A DNA stretch of 64,000 nt from Falsiroseomonas stagni DSM 19981 (GTDB lineage Bacteria > Pseudomonadota > Alphaproteobacteria > Acetobacterales > Acetobacteraceae): positions 98,282-162,281 of the forward strand of contig NZ_FOSQ01000007.1 of NCBI RefSeq assembly GCF_900114315.1, in the 5' to 3' direction. Shown here piece after piece: positions 17,632-25,510 of the stretch (positions are counted from its first letter, which is position 1; each line of letters opens with the position of its first letter). The notes below the pieces were generated by a model. That model saw nothing but the letters and a program-made list of their open reading frames with translations, ran no database searches and had not been told where the DNA came from. Both the position numbers and the translations under genes were made by a program.

Positions 17632-18405
17632 ATGGAACTGCAGACCTGTCGGCTGGAGGTGTCGGACGGCGTCGCCATCGCCACGCTCGATCGCCCGCCG
17701 GTGAACGCCCAGAACCGCCGCCTGCGCCAGGAACTCACCTGGATCTTCGACAGTTGCAGCGACCGGCGCGACGTGCGCTGCGTGGTGCTGACCGGGGCGG
17801 GCAACAGCTTCTCCGCCGGCGCGGACATCAAGGAACGCGTGGGCCTGGTGCAGGAACCCGGTGACTACATCGCGCATAACCGGCTGACGCGGGAATTCTT
17901 CTACGCGCCGATGGATTGCCTGAAGCCGGTGATCTGCGCGGCCAATGGCCCCGCCATCGGCGCCGGCTTCGCGCTGATGCTGTCCTGCGACGTGATGTTC
18001 GCCGCCGAGACCTGCTGGGTGCAGATGCCGGAGATCGATGTCGGCCTGGCCGGCGGCACCAAGCTGCTGTCGGAGCATTTCTCGCGCTCCATGGCGCGGG
18101 CCATGTACCTCACGGGTCGCAAGGTCGCGGCGGCGGAGTTGTATCGCCTGGGCCTGATCGAACCGCCCCTGCCGCGCGACGCCCTGCTGCCGGCGGCGAT
18201 CGCCATGGCGCGGGAGATCGCGGCGAAAAGCCCGCGCGGATCGCGGGAGATCAAGCGGTCCTTCAACGTGGTGGAGACCATGCCCTACCGCGAGGCGTAT
18301 CGCTTCGAGCAGACCATTACCGAGGAACTCTCGCACACCGCCGACGCGAAGGAAGCGCAGCGCGCCTTCGTCGAGAAGCGCAAGCCCGTCTTCAAGGGGG
18401 AATAG
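17632..18405 (+). CDS. Enoyl-CoA hydratase/isomerase family protein
   Basis: 257 residues, a complete crotonase fold. The oxyanion-hole segments are FSAGADIKE near residue 63 and GPAIGAGFALMLSCD near 105; MPEIDVGLAGGTKLL follows near 130, where catalytic glutamates lie in hydratases. It starts 5 nt after the Bug gene and ends 1 nt before the first MaoC gene. Expected to hydrate or isomerise an acyl-CoA in the cytoplasm, made from the acid imported or activated by its neighbours. Confidence 0.92.
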   Translation: MELQTCRLEVSDGVAIATLDRPPVNAQNRRLRQELTWIFDSCSDRRDVRCVVLTGAGNSFSAGADIKERVGLVQEPGDYIAHNRLTREFFYAPMDCLKPVICAANGPAIGAGFALMLSCDVMFAAETCWVQMPEIDVGLAGGTKLLSEHFSRSMARAMYLTGRKVAAAELYRLGLIEPPLPRDALLPAAIAMAREIAAKSPRGSREIKRSFNVVETMPYREAYRFEQTITEELSHTADAKEAQRAFVEKRKPVFKGE

Positions 18406-18406
18406 G

Positions 18407-18850
18407 ATGGCAACCGGCCGCTACACGAGTGACCTTGAGGAAGGCGATCGGCTCGGGCCGGTCGAGGTGGTGATCAGCCCCTTCCAGGTGCGCGAATACT
18501 GCCACGCGAATGAGATGCACCAGCCCTGTTTCCAGGACGATCCGAACCCGATCGTGCCGCCCAGCATGGCGCATCTGGAGAAGCTGCGATTCTATACCCT
18601 GTATTGCCCTGAGGGCTGCGGGCCGAATGCGCGCGTGCACTACACCTTCGATGTGCGCTGGCACGGCGCCCTGCGCGCCGGCACGCCATTGGCGGTCGAG
18701 GGCGTGGTGCGCAGCCGCAGCATGAAGCGCGGGCGCGAATACATGGATGTGGACATCACGATGCGGGAGAAGGCGACCGGCCGCCTGCTGGTGGAATACC
18801 GCGACACCGTCTGCCTTTCCTACCGCGAAGCCGCGAAGGACGCCGCGTGA
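18407..18850 (+). CDS. MaoC-like hot-dog protein (first of a pair)
   Basis: 147 residues. The C-terminal half (RVHYTFDVRWHGALRAGTPL; VVRSRSMKRGREYMDVDITM) fits a hot-dog fold of the MaoC dehydratase type. The residues ANEMHQPCFQDDPN near 35-48 occupy the place of the hydratase active-site loop but are not the canonical D-x4-H form. It is followed by a second protein of identical length, overlapping at stop and start, which suggests a heterodimer of two half-enzymes as in split MaoC hydratases. Function inferred from fold and operon. Confidence 0.8.
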   Translation: MATGRYTSDLEEGDRLGPVEVVISPFQVREYCHANEMHQPCFQDDPNPIVPPSMAHLEKLRFYTLYCPEGCGPNARVHYTFDVRWHGALRAGTPLAVEGVVRSRSMKRGREYMDVDITMREKATGRLLVEYRDTVCLSYREAAKDAA

Positions 18851-19293
18851 TGGAACTCCGCCCCGGTGACGAAATCCGCGCCAGGCCCCGCATCATGACG
18901 CGGGAACGGATGCGCTGGTATGTCGATGCGCTGCCGACCGTCGAAGCCAATGACGGCCGCGTGCATTTCAGCGTGCCGACCATCCATGATGATGATGAAT
19001 ACGCGAAGGGCCAGGGCCTGCCGGGCATCATCTCCGACGGCATGATCACCACCAACTGGATCCTGGACCTGCTGCTGCGCAGCTTCGGCACCCAGGTGCT
19101 GGAGGATCCGGGTGCGCTGGTCACCAAGTTCATCGCCCCGGTCTATGAGAATGTCCCCATCACCTGCGCGCTGCGGGTGGAGGGGGTGGAGGCGCTGCCG
19201 GAAGGCGGCAGCCGGCTGGCGCTGAAGGTCTGGGCGGAGGATGGTGCGGGCAGGATCGTCACCGTCGGCACCGCCGCCCTTCGCGTGAACTGA
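18850..19293 (+). CDS. MaoC-like hot-dog protein (second of a pair)
   Basis: 147 residues from the ATG at 18850 (a GTG one codon earlier overlaps the upstream stop by 4). The GLPGIISDGMITTNWI stretch near residue 58 resembles the MaoC helix region, and the C-terminal strands (KFIAPVYENVPITCALRVEG) are typical hot-dog sheets. Same length as its upstream neighbour and coupled to it, so likely a partner subunit. It ends 2 nt before the CoA-transferase start. Confidence 0.8.
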   Translation: MELRPGDEIRARPRIMTRERMRWYVDALPTVEANDGRVHFSVPTIHDDDEYAKGQGLPGIISDGMITTNWILDLLLRSFGTQVLEDPGALVTKFIAPVYENVPITCALRVEGVEALPEGGSRLALKVWAEDGAGRIVTVGTAALRVN

Positions 19294-19295
19294 GC

Positions 19296-20516
19296 ATGGA
19301 TGGCGTCCTCGATGGCGTGCGCGTGCTGGACCTCAGCCGCGTCTTCGCCGGCCCGGCGGCGACCCAGGTGCTGGGCGACCTCGGCGCCGATGTGATCAAG
19401 GTGGAGGAGCCCGGCCGCGGGGATGAGGCCCGCGGCTTCGGCGTGACGGCGCCGGTGCTGGAACGGCTCGGCGCCAGCCCGTCCTACCTCGCGCTCAACC
19501 GCAACAAGCGCAGCATCGCGATCGACCTGAAGTCGCCGGCGGGCCTCGCCCTCGTGAAGCGCCTGGCGGCATCGGTGGATGTGCTGGTCCACAATTTCCG
19601 GCCCGGCGCGATGGAGAAATGGGGCCTCGGCTGGGATGACCTGCGGGCCGCCAATCCGCGCCTGATCCATTGCGGCTTCTCCGGCTATGGCGAGAGCGGG
19701 ACGCTGCGCGACTTCGGCGCGAATGACGTCGCGTTGCAGGCGCATAGCGGGCTGATGCACCTGACCGGGGAGCCGGACCGCCCACCCGTGCGCGTCGGCA
19801 CCGCGGGGATCGATCTGCATGGCAGCCTCGGCATGGTCTGCGCCATCCTCGCCGCGCTGTTGCACCGGGGAAAGACCGGCGAGGGGCAGAAGGTCACCTC
19901 CTCCCTCCTGCAATCCTCCGCGCATCTGATGAGCTACTTCTACACCGACTGGTGGCTGGCCCGGACCGAGCACCGCCGCATGGGCACGGCGAATCACCTC
20001 AGCGTCCCGAACCAGGTCTTTCCCGCCGCGGACGGCGATGTCGTCATCATCGCGCCGTCGGACGACATGTGGCGCCGCCTGGCGCATGCGCTGGATCCGG
20101 CGCGGCTGGACCGGCCGGACTTCACCACCGCCATGGATCGCCGGACGCATCGCGTGGCGCTGGTGGAGACGCTGTCTGCCGTGACGCGCGGCCTGACCTG
20201 CGACGAGATCCTGCGCCGCCTTGGCGCGGCCAAGGTCAATGTCGCGCGGGTGCACAATGTGGGCCAGGCAGCCGACCATCCCCAGCTGGAGGCGGTTGGC
20301 GCGGTGCTGCACTGGGAGCGGAACGGACAGGCCGAGCAGGGCGTGGCACCCCCCTTCACGCTCGGCGCCGCCCCGGTGGGCGTGCGCCTTCCCCCGCCTT
20401 CCGTCGGGGAGCACACCACGCAGATCCTGGCGGAGCTTGGCCTGGATGACGCCGCCATCGAGGCCGCGCGCCAGGCCGGCGCCTTCGGCCTGGCGGAGGC
20501 AGCGCCCCCGGCGTAG
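19296..20516 (+). CDS. CaiB/BaiF-type (class III) CoA transferase
   Basis: 406 residues, full length for the family. LDLSRVFAGPAATQVLGDLGADVIKVE opens the protein, NKRSIAIDLK lies near residue 70, and the catalytic aspartate is the D of GANDVALQAHSG near residue 146. These enzymes move CoA between carboxylic acids, giving the thioester used by the hydratases upstream. Last gene of the Bug-hydratase-MaoC operon. A GC-rich 6-bp hairpin spans its stop codon (20507-20521). Confidence 0.93.
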   Translation: MDGVLDGVRVLDLSRVFAGPAATQVLGDLGADVIKVEEPGRGDEARGFGVTAPVLERLGASPSYLALNRNKRSIAIDLKSPAGLALVKRLAASVDVLVHNFRPGAMEKWGLGWDDLRAANPRLIHCGFSGYGESGTLRDFGANDVALQAHSGLMHLTGEPDRPPVRVGTAGIDLHGSLGMVCAILAALLHRGKTGEGQKVTSSLLQSSAHLMSYFYTDWWLARTEHRRMGTANHLSVPNQVFPAADGDVVIIAPSDDMWRRLAHALDPARLDRPDFTTAMDRRTHRVALVETLSAVTRGLTCDEILRRLGAAKVNVARVHNVGQAADHPQLEAVGAVLHWERNGQAEQGVAPPFTLGAAPVGVRLPPPSVGEHTTQILAELGLDDAAIEAARQAGAFGLAEAAPPA

Positions 20517-20601
20517 CCGGGCGAGTGTCGGGAGTTGGCGTTGACCCGGTTGCGTGGACACCCCGACGCCGGCGAGGGAGGTGTGAATTCAGGGTGCCCT
20601 C

Positions 20602-20686
20602 GGGCCTGTGGACAGTGAGCCGCCTGACGCCGCAGGCGCGGAAAAGCGCCGCCGAACGTGCCCGCAGGCTGACTGTCCACAGGCCC
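20602..20686. repeat. 15-bp perfect inverted repeat with 55-nt spacer
   Basis: GGGCCTGTGGACAGT (20602-20616) is repeated inverted as ACTGTCCACAGGCCC (20672-20686). Inside the spacer, GCCTG/CAGGC and GGCGC/GCGCC form smaller dyads, so the whole 85 nt can fold into one structured stem. No transposase or target-site duplication is seen next to it. Confidence 0.7.
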
Positions 20687-20728
20687 TGACCGCCGGAGTT
20701 CCGGCGGCAGCGGGTGAAGGTGATCCGA

Positions 20729-21019
20729 TCAGGACGACCACCCGAGGGTCTTTCGCCGGAGTTTCTGCCCACGGCGCAGTCGATCTGGAACCGGGTACCG
20801 GCCGCCCGCTGTGTGCCTGGGATCGTGCAGCACGCCGCACCGCCCCGTCAGCGCCTCCGCCAGCCGGTCCAGTTGGGCGAGGGTGGCCGACGCCTCGACA
20901 TAGGCCGGGCTGGTGATCGGCGCCTGAGTGCAGACGCGCACCGCGGCAGCGCGCATCGCCTTGGCCGCATCCATGGCGGCGGCCGAAGCTTCGATGGACA
21001 GAGAGCGGCGGCGCGGCAT
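20729..21019 (-). CDS. Small hypothetical protein
   Basis: 96 residues starting at an ATG at 21019. The first 60 residues are alanine-rich and helical (ASAAAMDAAKAMRAAAVRVC, then a linker and ASATLAQLDRLAEALTGR), which looks like real protein sequence. The last 30 residues are basic and irregular and may be read-through of a shifted end. I do not recognise a family with certainty. It stands alone in the gap. Confidence 0.4.
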   Translation of the reverse strand: MPRRRSLSIEASAAAMDAAKAMRAAAVRVCTQAPITSPAYVEASATLAQLDRLAEALTGRCGVLHDPRHTAGGRYPVPDRLRRGQKLRRKTLGWSS

Positions 21020-21359
21020 CCCGCCATGCTACCAGCCGAATGCGAACGTATAAAGAACGCCTTGGGCCATCCGGCGCCGTCACGGGACGGGGGTAACCTT
21101 CACCGCCACCCGGGGAAAATCTGGACCGGGGGAAGGATGACAGCGGGGCGAAGTGTGCGGGCGACCTCTCCCCCTCCTCCCCTCTCCCGCGAAAACCCCC
21201 TCCCCCACCCCGCCGGGGGGCCTTGTCGTAGGGCGCGATCACACCGCACGCGCGGAGACGTGACCGCCGCGCAAGGGGTATCGCGACGGCATTACGGGGA
21301 CGGATCGGGGGATGATGAGGGGATGCGACGCTAAGCCGCTGAAATCACGCGATGCGTGG

Positions 21360-21448
21360 AGGAGGGGAAGGGATTCGAACCCTCGATAGGGTTTTACCCC
21401 TATAACGGTTTAGCAAACCGTCGCCTTCAGCCACTCGGCCACCCCTCC
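21360..21448 (-). tRNA. tRNA-Ser (anticodon GCU)
   Basis: On the minus strand an 89-nt class II tRNA folds fully. The acceptor is GGAGGGG/CCCCTCC, the D-arm GGCCGAGTGGCTGAAGGC, the anticodon stem ACGGT/ACCGT with loop TTGCTAA (anticodon GCU, reads AGC and AGU). A long variable arm pairs ATAGGG with CCCTAT, and the T-arm contains GGTTCGAATCC. CCA is encoded right after position 73. Position 73 is U, whereas bacterial serine tRNAs normally have G there. Confidence 0.95.
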
Positions 21449-21534
21449 TCAAGGGTGTTGAAGTTGCACGACGTATGCAGGGGTCCTCATAGCGGCAGAG
21501 GCGCGGGGGCACAAGCGCGCCCCCGCCGGTCTAT

Positions 21535-22164
21535 TCAGGAAAGCGCCACTTCGAAGCCACGGGCGGTCGCCGGGCGGGCCATCATCCGCTGGTACCAGGC
21601 GGCGACGTTCGGCAGGTCGTCGAAGGGGACCTCATGCCGCTCATGCCGCCAGGCCCAGCCCAGGATGGCGAAATCGGCGATGGAGGGCTCGCCCTCCGTC
21701 GCCACATACTCCCGTCCCGCCAGGCGCTTCTCCAGCACGCCGTAGAGGCGCTTCGTCTCCGTGTGGTAGCGCTTGAAGCCATAGTCCCGCGCCGGGCCCT
21801 CCGGCTGCATCAGGAAGTGATGGACCTGGCCGGGCATGGGGCCGAAGCCGCCCATCTGCCACATCAGCCATTCCGTCACGGCGACTTTTCCCCGAGTGTC
21901 CCTCGGCAGGAATTTCCCGGTTTTCTCGGCGAGGTACAGAAGGATCGCGCCCGACTCGAAGACGCTGATCGGCGCGCCGCCCGGCCCATCCGGGTCCACG
22001 ATGGCCGGGATGCGGTTGTTGGGGGAGATCGCCAGAAAGGCGGGTTCGAACTGCTCGTTCTTGGAGATGTTAACCGTATGGACCTTGTAGGGCAGGCCCA
22101 TCTCCTCCAGCGCGACCGAGATCTTCCGGCCGTTCGGCGTGTTCCAGGTGTAGAGGTCGATCAT
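21535..22164 (-). CDS. Glutathione S-transferase family protein (YfcG/YghU-like)
   Basis: 209 residues from the ATG at 22164 with a purine-rich SD (GAGAGG). The N-terminal thioredoxin-like domain has WNTPNGRKISVALEE near residue 6-20, with TPNG in place of the catalytic Ser/Cys as in nu-class GSTs (YfcG, YghU), which act as disulfide-bond reductases. NNRIPAIVDPDG and FESGAILLYLAEK follow, then an all-helical C-terminal domain. Transcribed alone, between the tRNA and a divergent small gene. Confidence 0.9.
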   Translation of the reverse strand: MIDLYTWNTPNGRKISVALEEMGLPYKVHTVNISKNEQFEPAFLAISPNNRIPAIVDPDGPGGAPISVFESGAILLYLAEKTGKFLPRDTRGKVAVTEWLMWQMGGFGPMPGQVHHFLMQPEGPARDYGFKRYHTETKRLYGVLEKRLAGREYVATEGEPSIADFAILGWAWRHERHEVPFDDLPNVAAWYQRMMARPATARGFEVALS

Positions 22165-22283
22165 GCGGGGTCCTCTCCTCGTGGCAGGCTTGGGCCTGTG
22201 ATCCCATGGCGGGCGGCCTGGGCAAAGGGGTGTGGCGCACGCCACGCTTGACCAAGGCGCCCGGGGTTTGCGATCCAGGGGGG

Positions 22284-22568
22284 GTGAAGCCCATCATCCC
22301 CGTCGGCAGCGGCGATGACGATACGCTCTGGGCGGTGATCGCCACCGCGGGGCGGAAAAGCCGCGTCGCCAACGTCTACCGGAACCGCACCGCGGCGCTG
22401 GAGGATCGTGCCTGGCGCGCCCAGCAGGTCTCGGCCTATGAGGATTTCCTGCGCCGGTCGGAACAGCCGGTGCCGCATTACAGCGTGGCGCCGATCCGCC
22501 GTGCCGACCTGCCGAAGAAATGGAGCCCCCTGCCCGCGCTCGGGTTCCTGCGCGGCCAGTTCATCTGA
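22284..22568 (+). CDS. Small hypothetical protein
   Basis: 94 residues if begun at the GTG at 22284; an ATG at 22206 would add 26 residues that look non-coding. Ordinary composition (DDTLWAVIATAGRK, ALEDRAWRAQQVSAYEDFLR) suggests a small folded cytoplasmic protein with no membrane segment or leader. I do not recognise a family. It is divergent from the GST gene and convergent with the membrane-protein gene, 9 nt away. Confidence 0.55.
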   Translation: MKPIIPVGSGDDDTLWAVIATAGRKSRVANVYRNRTAALEDRAWRAQQVSAYEDFLRRSEQPVPHYSVAPIRRADLPKKWSPLPALGFLRGQFI

Positions 22569-22577
22569 CCGCAGCGA

Positions 22578-23603
22578 CTATCTTGGCCGCCGAGGCCGGT
22601 TGGCCGCATTGATGCGGGCATTGGCGCCCGCATCGGATGATGCGGCGCGCCCGCCCGGGCCACCTTCAGGCGGGCGGTCTGCCGCGGCCGCCAGCCGGCT
22701 TTCCGCCATGTTGAGGAAGCTGCGGGAGAAGCGTTCGCTGAAGCCCGAGAGGAAGCCTACGACGACGTAGAGCCAGATATTGCCGCCCGGCACGTTGCCA
22801 AAACTGATGTTGACGATGTTCGCCGCCAGCAGGGCGGCGATGACGGCTCCGAAGGCGCCGCCAACCAGCGGTAGCGTCGCGCCGGTCAGTTCCAGGAAGC
22901 TCTTCGATCTCCCTCGCGTGCTTTCGAACTCGGCGATGCGCAGAAGGATGCTGACGATGCTACCGAGCATCCCGCTGAGCGCCGCCACGAGAACGGAATA
23001 CGCCTTCGGATCGATGTCCTGCAGCAAGCTGGTGATCCGGGCGGTCCCACCCGGAAACAGGGAGATGCTCAGCGCCGCATAGGCAACAAAGAAGCCGAGG
23101 ATGATCCCGATCCGCATGAAGGACCCGACACCCCGCATGACGTAGCTGAGCGCCTTCGGCGTCGAGATCTGAAATTCCACATTGTTCACGATAGCGGATG
23201 CTTCTTGCAGCCGCCCCGTCTTCAGGAATTCAAGCCCGAGCAGCGTCTGCGCGCTGTAGCGACGGTTCTCCGGCTGTTCGAGTAGGGGCCAGAGCGCGGC
23301 GTAGTGGGCGACGAGTTCGCTGTAGGAAGCGTCCTCGTCCCGGTGTCCCCGCAACAGGCGCCTGAATGACCAGGCAGGAGACAATGGTTCGGAAGACCGG
23401 ATTGACCCGGGCCTTTCGACGAGGCTGAACAGCTCATCCTTGAAGCGCTCAAAATCATCGAATGCCGTATCGGCCGGCGGGAGCGCGGCAAGGTCGACCG
23501 CATCCGGGGCGGCCCCGCCGGACCCGGCTGGAAGGGCCGTCCGATGCTCGGTTTCGGAAGCGCTGGCGGCCTCCTGCGTCGCGGTAGTCCCATCCGGCGG
23601 CAT
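22578..23603 (-). CDS. Four-helix membrane protein of unknown function
   Basis: 341 residues. The first 145 are soluble and mostly helical. Four membrane segments follow at roughly residues 157-180 (SFMRIGIILGFFVAYAALSI), 203-225, 243-265 and 275-292 (IWLYVVVGFLSGFSERFS). The tail is disordered and rich in Ala, Gly and Arg. The GFLSGFSERF motif at the last helix is a feature I have seen in uncharacterised membrane proteins, but no function is known to me. It is likely monocistronic. The charged N-terminal half probably lies in the cytoplasm. Confidence 0.75.
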   Translation of the reverse strand: MPPDGTTATQEAASASETEHRTALPAGSGGAAPDAVDLAALPPADTAFDDFERFKDELFSLVERPGSIRSSEPLSPAWSFRRLLRGHRDEDASYSELVAHYAALWPLLEQPENRRYSAQTLLGLEFLKTGRLQEASAIVNNVEFQISTPKALSYVMRGVGSFMRIGIILGFFVAYAALSISLFPGGTARITSLLQDIDPKAYSVLVAALSGMLGSIVSILLRIAEFESTRGRSKSFLELTGATLPLVGGAFGAVIAALLAANIVNISFGNVPGGNIWLYVVVGFLSGFSERFSRSFLNMAESRLAAAADRPPEGGPGGRAASSDAGANARINAANRPRRPR

Positions 23604-23654
23604 GGGCGGTCGGTCCGATGTGCTCCGGATCGCGGTGCATGCCGCGAGCCATAC

Positions 23655-24620
23655 TCAACTATCGCGCGGAGAACGAAACGGCCGCAACACCAAGAATCTG
23701 TCGGGACTTGCTCCCCGGTCGCGGCTCGATGTGGGAGGGGCAACCCCCAACGCGTCGGCCGCCAGCGCCCCTGCTGTCGTGACCTCGATGTCGTCGCGTG
23801 CCGCCAGCCAGGCCAGGCTTTCCGCGAGGTAGCGGATGCGGTGGGGCGCGCCCATCACCCAGGGATGGATGCCGATGCCCAGCACCCGCCCGCCACGCTC
23901 CTCCGCCACCAGGCGCTCCACCGCATCCCGCACCAGGCCGGGCCAGCGGGGGACGGGCACGCGGCGCAGCACCAGGGTCTGGACATCGTCCCATTCGCCG
24001 GGCGGCGGCATCGCCACCAGGCCCGAGGCGTGGTGGTAGGGTTCCTCGTCATTCGCCCAGTCGAGGCCATAGGCGAAGCCCGCTTCCGCCAGCAGGCGCG
24101 TGGTGTGGGCGGTGGCGCCGTGATCCTGGCCGAGCCAGCCGGTGGCGCCGGGCCAGATCGCAGCCAGGCCGTCCCGTACCTCGATGATGGCGGCGCGCTC
24201 CTCGGCCTCCGTCATGCGTGATGTCGGCATGCGGCTGGCGGAGACGCCATGCGCCACCGGCTCGAACCCCCGGTCGCGGCAGGCGGCCACCAGTTCCGGA
24301 TGGCGCTGCGCCGCCATCAGGTTCACGGCCACGCTGGCGGGCAGTTTCAGGCGATCAAGCACGTCCAGGATGCGCCAGGCACCGATGCGGTTGCCGTAGT
24401 CGCGCAGCGTATAGGCCGTCCAGTCCGGGGTGCCGCTGAAGAAGGCGCCGCGGAAACGCGGGTCGCGGTGGGTGTCGGCCGGTGGCACGATCTCCGTGTG
24501 CTCGACATGCAGCAGCAGGTAGACGGCCAGCTTGCGGCCGCTGCGCCAGGCGCGTTCGGGTCGCCAGGGCTGCGCGGAGAAGGCGTGGATGTCGTGGTCC
24601 ATGCCGGGCTGCAGGGTCAT
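23655..24620 (-). CDS. Polysaccharide deacetylase-fold protein (NodB/PuuE allantoinase-like)
   Basis: 321 residues from the ATG at 24620, which overlaps the upstream stop (ATGA). A NodB-homology barrel: LLLHVEHTE first strand, YGNRIGAWRILDVLDR near residue 78, GHGVSA-like AHGVSASRMP near 125, GWLGQDHGATAHT near 160 and GIHPWVMGAPHRI near 255. The canonical TFDDG metal motif is absent; in its place stands HVEH, as in the PuuE-like group that acts on allantoin or similar ureides. Third gene of an amidohydrolase-deacetylase-deacetylase run. The substrate is unknown. Confidence 0.85.
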   Translation of the reverse strand: MTLQPGMDHDIHAFSAQPWRPERAWRSGRKLAVYLLLHVEHTEIVPPADTHRDPRFRGAFFSGTPDWTAYTLRDYGNRIGAWRILDVLDRLKLPASVAVNLMAAQRHPELVAACRDRGFEPVAHGVSASRMPTSRMTEAEERAAIIEVRDGLAAIWPGATGWLGQDHGATAHTTRLLAEAGFAYGLDWANDEEPYHHASGLVAMPPPGEWDDVQTLVLRRVPVPRWPGLVRDAVERLVAEERGGRVLGIGIHPWVMGAPHRIRYLAESLAWLAARDDIEVTTAGALAADALGVAPPTSSRDRGASPDRFLVLRPFRSPRDS

Positions 24621-25510
24621 CGCATCGCCGCGTCGTAATGGTGTTCCAGGTACCAATCCGCCATTTCCGCGCCTGTCGCGAACCAGACGCCCTCATGCTT
24701 CCGCATATGGGCGAGGATCTTGTCGAGGTAGCCGATGCGGTGGGGCCGCCCCATGAGGTAGGGATGCAGCGCCACGCACATCACCCGCGGCTGCGCCTCC
24801 CCTTCCGCGTAGAGCGTGTCGAACATGTCCACGGCCGTCCGAAGAAAGTCCTCGCCCTCATTCGCCGCGGCGCCGATCATCACGGCGTCGTTGAGGTCCA
24901 TCTGGTAGGGGATCGACACCAGCCTGCCCGACCGCACGCGCACCGGCACCGGCTGGTCGTCATGGTAGAAGTCGGTGATGTAGGAAATCCCCGCCTCCGC
25001 GACGAGGTCCGGCGTGACCAGCGTGTTGGAGGCAGCCGGGGAGAACCAGCCGCGCAACTGCTTCCCCGTCATCCGCCGCCAGGCCTCGACACTCGCCTGG
25101 ATTTCCGCGCGCTCTGCATCCTCGTTCAGGTTCCAGTGGTAGCGGGTGTTGTAGAGGCCGTGGCTGAACACGTCCCAGTCCCGCTTCAGCATGCCGTCCA
25201 GCACCTGGGGGAACATCTCCCCCACGCTCATCGAGAAACTGACGCTGCCGCGGATGCCGTGATGGTCCAGCACCTCCATCATCCGCCAGACGCCGGCGCG
25301 GTTGCCGTAGTCCTTCAGCGAATAGGACAGCACATCGGGATGCGGCGTGCGCGGCCAGGGATCGCGCGGGCTGCCGACCTGGGCCGGCATGAATTCGTAA
25401 TGCTCGATGTTCGGGCAGACCCACACCGCGATCCGCGCGCCCCCCGGCCAGGTGAGCCTGGGACGGAAGGGCAGCGGGGCGTGCGGGAAGCGGGCCTCCG
25501 GATCAATCAT
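24617..25510 (-). CDS. Polysaccharide deacetylase-fold protein (NodB/PuuE allantoinase-like)
   Basis: 297 residues. The ATG at 25510 overlaps the amidohydrolase stop (ATGA) and its own stop overlaps the next deacetylase by 4, so three genes are translationally chained. Marks are VCPNIEHYEFMPAQ near residue 30, YGNRAGVWRMMEVLD near 65, FSHGLYNTRYHW near 110, GWFSPAASNT near 150 and ALHPYLMGRPHRIGYLD near 245. Like its neighbour it lacks the TFDDG motif and resembles PuuE-type allantoinases. The two are diverged, so they may act on different steps or form a heteromer. Confidence 0.87.
   Translation of the reverse strand: MIDPEARFPHAPLPFRPRLTWPGGARIAVWVCPNIEHYEFMPAQVGSPRDPWPRTPHPDVLSYSLKDYGNRAGVWRMMEVLDHHGIRGSVSFSMSVGEMFPQVLDGMLKRDWDVFSHGLYNTRYHWNLNEDAERAEIQASVEAWRRMTGKQLRGWFSPAASNTLVTPDLVAEAGISYITDFYHDDQPVPVRVRSGRLVSIPYQMDLNDAVMIGAAANEGEDFLRTAVDMFDTLYAEGEAQPRVMCVALHPYLMGRPHRIGYLDKILAHMRKHEGVWFATGAEMADWYLEHHYDAAMR

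Larger units (their letters stand above)
20517..21359. other. Long gap (843 bases) with no conserved gene
   Basis: The largest stretch without a recognisable gene. It contains a 15-bp inverted repeat (20602-20686), one small possible minus-strand gene (20729-21019), and about 340 bases up to the tRNA in which I see only C-rich, GC-skewed sequence and no convincing coding frame or mobile-element end. Confidence 0.7.

Noticed and set aside
20602-20686. Insertion-sequence ends.
   Set aside because: The repeat spans only 85 nt, with no transposase frame and no target-site duplication visible.
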